Shown here: positions 58,401 to 64,000 of the stretch, piece after piece
Layout: each line of letters opens with the position of its first letter
How positions within the stretch are numbered: the stretch's first letter is position 1
Assembly: GCA_030159075.1 (NCBI GenBank)
Contig: BROG01000799.1
Coordinates: forward strand, 62,001 to 126,000
DNA: 64,000 bases
Source of the DNA: Atrina japonica
Taxonomy: Eukaryota; Mollusca; Bivalvia; Pterioida; Pinnidae
Direction of reading: 5' to 3'
Made by a program: the position numbers and the translations under genes
The notes under the pieces: model-generated
What the model saw: only the letters and a program-made list of their open reading frames with translations
Database searches by the model: none
Told to the model about the DNA's origin: nothing

Positions 58401-60281
58401 ATCCTATCAGGTACAGTACTACCCTGTATTTAACCAATCCTATCAGGTACAGTACTACCCTGTATTTAACCAATCCTATCAGGTACAGTACTACCCTGTA
58501 TTTAACCAATCCTATCAGGTACAGTACTACCCTGTATTTAACCAATCCTATTAGGCACAGTACCACCCTGTATTTAACCCAGTCCTATCAGGTACAGTAC
58601 TACCCTGTATTTAAACCAATCCTATCAGGTACAGTACTACCCTGTATTTAAACCAATCCTATCAGGTACAGTACTACCTTGTATTTAAACCAATCCTATC
58701 AGGTACAGTACTACCCTGTATTTAACCCATTCCTATCAGGTACAGTACTACCCTGTATTTAACCAATCATATCAGGTACAGTACTACCCTGTATTTAAAC
58801 CAATCCTATCAGGTACAGTACTACCCTGTATTTAACCAATCATATCAGGTACAGTACTACCCTGTATTTAAACCAATCCTATCAGGTACAGTACTACCCT
58901 GTATTTAACCCAATCCTGTCAGGTAAAATACCACCCTGTATTTAACCAATCCTATCAGGTACAGTACCAATATAAAAAATCTCGGATACCAAAGTATAAA
59001 TCAATAGAATGTTCAGGACATAGATACAAATCCGGTAAAAACCTGTATTTAACCAACCCCTGTCAGACCTAAGTACCAACCTGTATTTCTTAATTTGGGA
59101 AAATATCCGTACATTTATATTCATTTGTGAGTATATCATTTAGTCAGAATTTCATTACTTTAAAGACGTATTTATGCAATTCCTTTAAAAAATGAAAAAC
59201 GAGATATCAACCATCAAACGATGTCAATTTTACACTTTACATATATGCTATATTCTATAAACGAAACATTTTTTAGTCAACTCAAAATTAATTATGTCTT
59301 TATTTTCTTGGAATTCAAATTGATTAACAACACGTTTTAAGTTCCAATATTTACATGTATATATCATTAACAGGATTTCTGTTTATTCCAGGTATTTTTC
59401 TAACGTGTCTTGGTGCAATTATTCTTGGAATTCTGTTTCAAGGAGTAAAATGTTTACGTCAGTACATTCATCGAGATTTTCAGCAAATTAAGTAAGGAGG
59501 AAATATTTAATGAAATAATATAAATCATAAAACTGATATCATCTTAAATGAGCAAGAACACAGGAAACTGGTATTAAGTGTGTGTCATGAAAACGCATAC
59601 AAAATGATGTGTTATTTGATACAAATGATTTAAAACAAGACAGAAAGTTGTGGACATTGTGATCAAGGCCGGCAGGTGCTATGGCTAATTTTGTTGTTTG
59701 CGTCAATAATAGAAAAACACAATACAAATAAACAATGTTTAAAATTTCGTCAATACAAATATGAAATAACCAAACAGTTTACAAGTATGTCAAAAATACC
59801 AATACAAAACGTTTACAATTTTACTTTTCTGCAAATGGTTTATATTGGATACCCACAGAGCGTCTTAGGTTGTGTAGCCGGTCCCTATCCACCCTGTTTT
59901 TTTCGGTGACAAGTTTTGTTATGGTATAAACATCTATAATGATTTTTGTTTTTCAGGCGTACGATCAAGAGCCGGGAGCATTTACTACAAAGCCTGTTAT
60001 ATATGATACAGATTCTCAGTAGCTATGTCCTCATGCTGATCATAATGACATTTAATGGATGGGTTTTCATAGCAACCTTAATTGGTCTAGGTCTGGGATA
60101 TTTTCTGTGTGGATGGGCAAGCCCTAAATCTACACAACAAGGATTTAAAAGCAATTGTTCGGTTGGTTGTAGAAGTCCTATATTTTCGACCGGAAATGAA
60201 GGTGGTGAACAATCACATGAACTGCAAGAACTTCAGCCATTGAAGGATGATGCAGAGTGCCAGGATTTAGACGAGAATTAG
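52353..60281 (+). CDS. SLC31/CTR-family copper transporter, four exons (211 aa)
   Basis: Exons 52353-52490, 57269-57341, 59392-59491 and 59957-60281 join to 636 bases: 211 codons plus TAG. Residues 1-46 are a His/Met-rich extracellular tail (EGHMNHVMEDH and so on) of the kind that gathers Cu(I) in this family. HQAFFNIGRDVPILFSSW (47-64) matches the pre-TM1 FxFG and LFxxW pattern. TM1 is about 71-92. TM2 is about 114-136 with the copper-selectivity MxxxM as Met130-Leu-Ile-Ile-Met134. TM3 is about 138-157 with Gly147-Leu-Gly-Leu-Gly151 packing glycines. Family members form trimers in the plasma membrane or endolysosomes and pass Cu(I) down the central pore. The cytosolic tail is long (about 55 residues), acidic, and lacks a terminal HCH motif. 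It contains Cys171, Cys175 and Cys205. It could be a CTR1 or CTR2 type; I cannot decide. Confidence 0.86.
52865..54690. repeat. 47-bp minisatellite, about 35 copies in two blocks
   Basis: Units contain CTCTGTCTCATGGTGTATAG, TTGAGTGGTGTTTTTGAGAG and TGTTTGA. The blocks 52865-53961 and 54089-54686 are separated by a 127-bp unique spacer. Confidence 0.95.
53962..54813. repeat. 127-bp spacer duplicated at a 725-bp offset
   Basis: GCAGGTTTAGCTATCTATCC begins at 53962 and 54687. Each copy runs to TTCTTTTGACAT (54088 and 54813). I saw a single substitution (AATTCTG versus AATTTTG), so array plus spacer was copied recently as one 725-bp unit. Confidence 0.93.
55179..55459 (+). mobile_element. tRNA-derived SINE (family A) with perfect 13-bp target duplication
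   Basis: ACAAAAGTAAATA at 55166-55178 is repeated exactly at 55460-55472. The head GAGCTGGCCTGACTTAGTCG and GGTCGTGAGTTCGAGTCCCG preserve A and B boxes. The body AAGTGCCGAGCATAGG and the tail ending CAACAAACAAACAAAAA match the copy at 11940. This copy keeps a fuller body (AAAATTTGAAGCCCTTCATC) than the earlier one. Confidence 0.95.
56586..56643. repeat. (GA)n microsatellite, interrupted
   Basis: Two GAGAGAGA runs are separated by ATATTCCAACTA. Confidence 0.93.
57269..57341 (+). CDS. Copper transporter exon 2: pre-TM1 segment
   Basis: A 73-base exon lies between the acceptor TCCTTTGCAG (57259-57268) and the donor ACAG|GTAACA (57341/57342). It reads HQAFFNIGRDVPILFSSWNLNTKT and leaves one base for the next codon. 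The FFNIG plus LFSSW pattern is the conserved entrance to TM1 in CTR proteins, and this is what identifies such a small exon. Confidence 0.8.
57480..57960. repeat. Diverged dispersed repeat with GTCCGTCTGTCTG opening
   Basis: Two related blocks about 125 bases apart share GGTCAGGTTCATCAAAAGTC or GGTCAGGTCCACGAAAGGTC, then AAGGTCACA and GTTAGATAGA. A 73-codon open frame inside is a by-product. Elements with GGTCAAGGTCAC motifs are common in mollusc genomes to my recollection. Confidence 0.5.
58284..58975. repeat. 36-bp minisatellite, about 19 copies
   Basis: Units read TATTTAACCAATCCTATCAG, GTACAGTACTACCCTG. The left half is 36 bp with a 93-codon open frame on the minus strand; units with an extra A (TTTAAACCAATCC) appear to the right. 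Confidence 0.95.
59392..59491 (+). CDS. Copper transporter exon 3: TM1 and cytosolic loop
   Basis: A 100-base exon lies between TTTATTCCAG (59382-59391) and the donor TTAA|GTAAGG (59491/59492). It enters in phase 1 and leaves in phase 2. It encodes GIFLTCLGAIILGILFQGVK, a hydrophobic helix ending at the charged CLRQYIHRDF. This is the TM1 plus start of the TM1-TM2 loop seen in the family (compare FYEGLK in vertebrate CTR1, from memory). Confidence 0.86.
59492..59956 (+). other. Intron 3 of the copper transporter (465 bp)
   Basis: A phase-2 GT-AG intron with a good GTAAGG donor and TTTTTCAG acceptor; no other feature seen. Confidence 0.85.
59957..60281 (+). CDS. Copper transporter exon 4: TM2, TM3 and C-terminal tail
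   Basis: The acceptor TTTTTCAG ends at 59956 and the exon runs to TAG at 60279-60281. It holds the diagnostic block YVLMLIIMTFNGWVF, in which the MxxxM codons are at 60033 and 60045. TM3 follows as IATLIGLGLGYFLCGW. The tail then becomes hydrophilic and acidic (QSHELQELQPLKDD) and ends DLDEN. This is the exon on which the family call chiefly rests. Confidence 0.93.
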
Positions 60282-61250
60282 ACTGCTATGCACGTGTTAC
60301 GTTTTGTGTGGACAAAAACACTTCCTTTAACTGTTTGGTGAAAATGTAAAGGATAATTCTGGTCACTATTTGACACAAAAATACCATTTACCATATACTA
60401 CGTTAACTTATTGATATGTTAAAAATGACCACATTGTGTTTCAGTTTACATTTATTTGAATATATTTAAGAACAGTTAAAACATTATGATCATTTTCATC
60501 ACACACAATATCATTTCGTAGCAATGAATTTCGTGTCACTGCCTTGGATCATAATTCAAGTAACAAGAGGGCATTAACGTCACGCGAAGTTGAACACTTT
60601 GATTTATAATGTTTTTATTATATTAGTCTATTTCTTTATATCATGCCTTTGAATTGTAAAGGTTTAAAAAATATGAGCCTATCAGTTATGTTTTATGGGA
60701 TATTATTGGTACTAGCAGTGCAATTGCCTGAAGGTTTTAAAGTTTTGAAGATGTTTTATTTTTAAATAAATATATTTGGCAAAGGAATTGTCATTGAATT
60801 TTCCTAATTCTGTCGTTGTTTCTCTCTACATTTCTGTACCTCACCGAGCTCAATGTGACCTAACGGTATCATTCTTTGCCTGTTGTTATCATTTAACTTT
60901 TCACATTTATGACTTCTAACCAAGAGCAATTGTGTCAGCTGTAACCAAGTGTAATGTCGGAAATATGTTACAATGTTGGTTTTGTGTTTTAGTGTTTACG
61001 TAAAATATTCCACTATTGCTTCAGTTACCCCTATAATATTTAGACTGTCCTAACGCTATATAAAGGTTTCGAAAATTATATTTAATCAGCCTGTGTGTTA
61101 AAAGATTCAACGAGCTATCACTGGCTAAAGTAATGAAACGTTATGGTTAAAGATGAATGATAACATTAAATCTTGAAGTGAAGGAAAAGCTCGATAAACT
61201 TAGAGAACAGGATAATAAATAATTTAAAAGTTATACTCTGAGTGAGGGTT
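60282..61250. other. 3' UTR and downstream flank of the copper transporter
   Basis: The 3' UTR probably ends shortly after the AATAAA at 60765. The remainder to the 79-bp array is AT-rich with no recognised feature. Confidence 0.55.
60765..60770 (+). promoter_or_regulatory. Candidate poly(A) signal for the copper transporter
   Basis: AATAAA lies 484 bases after the stop codon, in the context TTTTTAAATAAATATATTTG, a plausible 3' end for the transcript. No earlier AATAAA was seen in the 3' region. Confidence 0.5.
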
Positions 61251-61324
61251 GGTCATACAAATTGGCTATCCAATTTAACTGCTTCACTTGTGGTCGTCCA
61301 AACTGGCAACCTTGTGTCATGCCA

Positions 61325-62062
61325 TGTTGAACGGTCAGTAGTGGCCCGACATATTGGTGGACATTGAAGCTTGTTATACAAACGGACATACGTACATGTA
61401 CCATGTTGAACGGTCAGTAGTGGCCCGACATATTGGTGGACATATAATCTTGTTATACAAACGGACATACGTACATGTACCATGTTGAACGGTCAGTAGT
61501 GGCCTGACATATTGGTGGACATATAATCTTGTTATACAAACGGACATACGTACATGTACCATGTTGAACGGTCAGTAGTGGCCCGACATATTGGTGGACA
61601 TATAATCTTCTTATACAAACGGACATACGTACATGTACCATGTTGAACGGTCAGTAGTGGCCCGACATATTGGTGGACATATAATCTTGTTATACAAACG
61701 GACATACGTACATGTACCAAGTTGAACGGTCAGTAGTGGCCCGACATATTGGTGGACATATAACCTTGTTATACAAACGGACATACGTACATGTACCATG
61801 TTGAACGGTCAGTAGTGGTCCGACATATTGGTGGACATATAACCTTGTTATACAAACGGACATACGTACATGTACCATGTTGAACGGTCAGTAGTGGCCC
61901 GACATATTGGTGGACATGTAATCTTGTTATACAAACGGACATACGTACATGTACCATGTTGAACGGTACGTAGTGGCATGACATATTGGTGGACATATAA
62001 TCTTGTTATACAAACGGACATACGTACATGTACCATGTTGAACGGTCAGTAGTGGCCTGACA
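61325..62062. repeat. 79-bp minisatellite, about 9.4 copies
   Basis: Units contain CATGTTGAACGGTCAGTAGT, GGCCCGACATATTGGTGGAC and CGGACATACGTACATGTAC at 79-base spacing with very few differences. On the minus strand they yield 62-codon frames that each span two units and shift. TGGCTATCCA (61263-61272) before the array and its complement (62079-62088) after it form a flanking inverted repeat. Confidence 0.96.
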
Positions 62063-62469
62063 TATTGGTATAACACACTGGATAGCCATAGTGCTAACCA
62101 TTTGACAGCTTATAATTCTTATACACTTTGTTAATTTGCATGCGTATAATTGCCCTTGCTAGTGCATTTTTTTAGTTTTACTTTTGGTAGCTAGCAGTTC
62201 ATATATGTATATAGGTGGTCACCAACTTTATTGTATATTTCTGTACAATACAGGGACCTGCCCACTATTATTAAGCAGGAAGATAGCACGCCCGCACATT
62301 ACACATGCTTGAACACCTGAATGTGTATTGCGATTTATGGGTCGAAAAGGTGAAAGGTGGTCTTAATGTTACAAATAATAATGTCCTAGAGTTGCTTGAC
62401 CAAAATAATTATTGTCATCTTCTAGGACAGGGATTTGGTCAAAATAATGAAAAGCAATAACATATCAGT

Positions 62470-62800
62470 CGTGTCAAAAACTGCGAACTTTTTGTATAGA
62501 CATATAAATGTGAAAGTTTTACAGAATAATGCAAATGTTATGTTTGCATATTTCATCGTCAATGTTTGTCACTTCCGAAGAATTAAAATGTGAATTTTCT
62601 CAAAACCTTTTTGTACAAGCATTTGAATAGGGAAGTTTTAAGGGATTATGCTATGGTCACGTTTTCAAAATATCAAGGTCAAAAGTCGTTGACACAGGAA
62701 GGTCTTGAAATTTAAATTTTCTCCAAAGATGTCAACTTTTTTATAGGAATAAGCATCTGAAGGTTTAAGGAAATAATGCAATACCACTATCATAGGTCAA
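62470..62800. repeat. Diverged dispersed repeat
   Basis: Two related blocks, each with AACTTTTTGTATAG or AACCTTTTTGTACA followed by GAAGTTTTA and ATGCAA or ATGCTATGGTCA, lie about 120 bases apart; a third, weaker block starts near 62720. Confidence 0.45.
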
Positions 62801-62810
62801 ATGGAATTAA

Positions 62811-62935
62811 AGGGGCATTCACTGTGTTTTTTTTCAAAAAAAGAATTAATTTAAATTTTACTAAGATTGATGTACAATAACAAAAAATGATATATACACA
62901 GACATAAAAAAATCTTAATTTGCGATATAGTTTGT
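62811..62935. mobile_element. Left inverted arm of a TTAA-type element
   Basis: It starts AGGGGCATTCACTGTGTTTT straight after TTAA (62807-62810) and contains AAGATTGATGTACAATAACA. The complement of 63895-64000 matches it for about 100 bases. The ends are those of the 276-bp MITE at 19968. Confidence 0.7.
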
Positions 62936-62940
62936 GAAAA

Positions 62941-63870
62941 TTGCTTGAAAAAAAAAACAGTTTGGGAATTCTTCAACAGACTGTCAGCATTCCTATGGGA
63001 ACCAATTGTGCTCCTTTATTGGCTGACCTATTCATTTATTCATATGAAACAGAATTCATTCAGAAACTGCAGAATCAAAGGAAAAAAAATTTAGCGGTGT
63101 CCTTTAATTTGATATTTAGATATATCGACGATGTTTTGTCAATTATTAATGACAATTTCCATACATATGTCAATGCGATATATCCCAGTGAACTAGAATA
63201 TAAAGGTACAACAGAATCAAGCACACACGCTTCACATTTAGACATTTTAATTACTATAGACACAGACTGGAAAATGGCAACTAAGCTATACGACAAACGC
63301 GGCGATTTCGGCTTTCCCATCGTTAATTTTCCACATTAAGTAGTAATATCCTAAAATCACCCGCATCTGGAGTTTATATTTCACAAATGATCAAATATGC
63401 CAGGGTGTTCAACATATGAATATTTCATATGCAGAGGGAAAGTACTCACTGACAAATTATTGACACAGGGATATCGAAAACAGCGTTTGATGTCAACGTT
63501 CCAAAATTTTACGGTCGGTATAATAGTCTTGTTTACGACTACTCTGTTTCACTAAGTGAAATGTTGAGTTACCTGTTCGATGGCGGTTGTTGAGAAGTCT
63601 GTACCAATGTTGACGAGGATTCGTTCCTCGCGTATTTCATTTTGATTTGACTGTGGACTCACGGCGGGTGTGGCCGGTCGACGGGGGACGCTTGCTCCTC
63701 TGTGGCACCTGATCCAGCTTCTTGATTTCAAGAAGTCCGTGTTTGTCCATTTTTTGCCAGATTTGTTCCTGTGTCCTGGACATTCTGGTGATTTGTGCCT
63801 TGGTATCTGAGACTTTTTATATTGCAAATGATTAAGTTCGATCTTACAATTTGTATATGAACGCCACACT
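62941..63870 (+). pseudogene. Broken reverse-transcriptase retroelement (RT core plus 3' part)
   Basis: The open segment 62941-63339 encodes SIPMGTNCAPLLADLF and RYIDDVLS. The latter is the YxDD catalytic block of reverse transcriptase, with its Asp pair at 63127-63132; LYDKRGDFGFPIVNFP follows. The frame breaks after NFPH. Further family-like words continue in other frames: GVYISQMIKYARV, then KFYGRYNSLVYDYS near 63500. At least two frameshifts are needed, and the N-terminal half and any endonuclease are missing. 63590-63870 looks like the non-coding 3' portion; the minus-strand frame there is not a gene. The RT type may be Penelope-like, which I state with low certainty. This is a dead copy. 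Confidence 0.8.
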
Positions 63871-63894
63871 TGACCTGACCTTATTTTCTCAAAA

Positions 63895-64000
63895 AATATA
63901 TAGGAATTTTATGGCTGTGTATATCTATAGTTTGTTATTGTACATCAATCTTAAGCAATAAAAACAAAATATTATTCTTTTTGAAAACACAGCTAATGTC
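63895..64000. mobile_element. Right inverted arm of a TTAA-type element, cut by the window end
   Basis: It contains TTGTTATTGTACATCAATCT and ends GAAAACACAGCTAATGTC, the right terminus of the MITE family. The last few bases and any TTAA lie beyond the window. Confidence 0.7.

Larger units (their letters stand above)
57342..59391 (+). other. Intron 2 of the copper transporter (2.05 kb)
   Basis: A phase-1 intron. 57480-57960 is a diverged dispersed repeat, 58284-58975 a 36-bp array, and the remainder AT-rich with nothing recognised. Confidence 0.8.

Noticed and set aside
61253..62036. Set of 62-76-codon frames in the 79-bp array
   Set aside because: Identical peptides starting every 79 bases, each spanning two units and stopping; a repeat artefact.
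63552..63869. 105-codon minus-strand frame
   Set aside because: It is antisense to the 3' part of the retroelement relic and has no recognisable domain.

Overview
The window is nuclear DNA of an animal: genes are split by GT-AG introns, there are tRNA-derived SINEs with target-site duplications, several families of non-autonomous DNA transposons, a reverse-transcriptase relic, and extreme amounts of minisatellite. The SINE types, the dispersed repeats and a multi-TIR immune-type gene together suggest a mollusc, most likely a bivalve. That placement is inference; no species-specific marker was recognised.

Two protein-coding genes can be reconstructed, both on the + strand. Gene 1 (3851-39031) has four coding exons (3851-5008, 24739-24973, 37948-38118, 38508-39031) whose phases join cleanly into a 695-residue protein with the order TIR, SAM, TIR-like, TIR. 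This is an innate-immunity or NAD-signalling type architecture that differs from the ARM-SAM-SAM-TIR order of SARM1. Gene 2 (52353-60281) has four coding exons (52353-52490, 57269-57341, 59392-59491, 59957-60281) and encodes a 211-residue SLC31/CTR-type copper transporter with a His/Met-rich N-terminus, the MxxxM motif in TM2 and a glycine-rich TM3.

The rest is introns and intergenic DNA dominated by tandem arrays. 1-3850 is the upstream region, with 34- and 36/28-bp arrays and a SINE tail. 5009-24738 is the 19.7-kb first intron of gene 1, with TA, 43, 60, 51, 56, 96 and 50-bp arrays, two TA-flanked MITEs, two kinds of SINE and a TTAA-flanked MITE. 24974-37947 is the 13-kb second intron, with 34, 27, 20, 40-68, 70 and 27-bp arrays and two MITEs. 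39032-52352 is intergenic, with 20, 40 and 43-bp arrays, the last badly scrambled. 52491-57268 is intron 1 of the transporter, with a 47-bp array and a SINE. 57342-59391 is its second intron, with a 36-bp array. 60282-64000 is downstream, with a 79-bp array and a retroelement relic sandwiched between inverted repeat arms.

Most long open frames outside the two genes are artefacts of arrays whose unit length is a multiple of three. The clearest candidate for something not widely described is the TIR-SAM-TIR-TIR protein. The clearest structural oddities are the ordered 15-unit higher-order pattern in the 27-bp array, the near-identical 1043-bp tandem duplication at 21.3-23.4 kb, and the scrambled 43-bp array at 44.4-46.2 kb.
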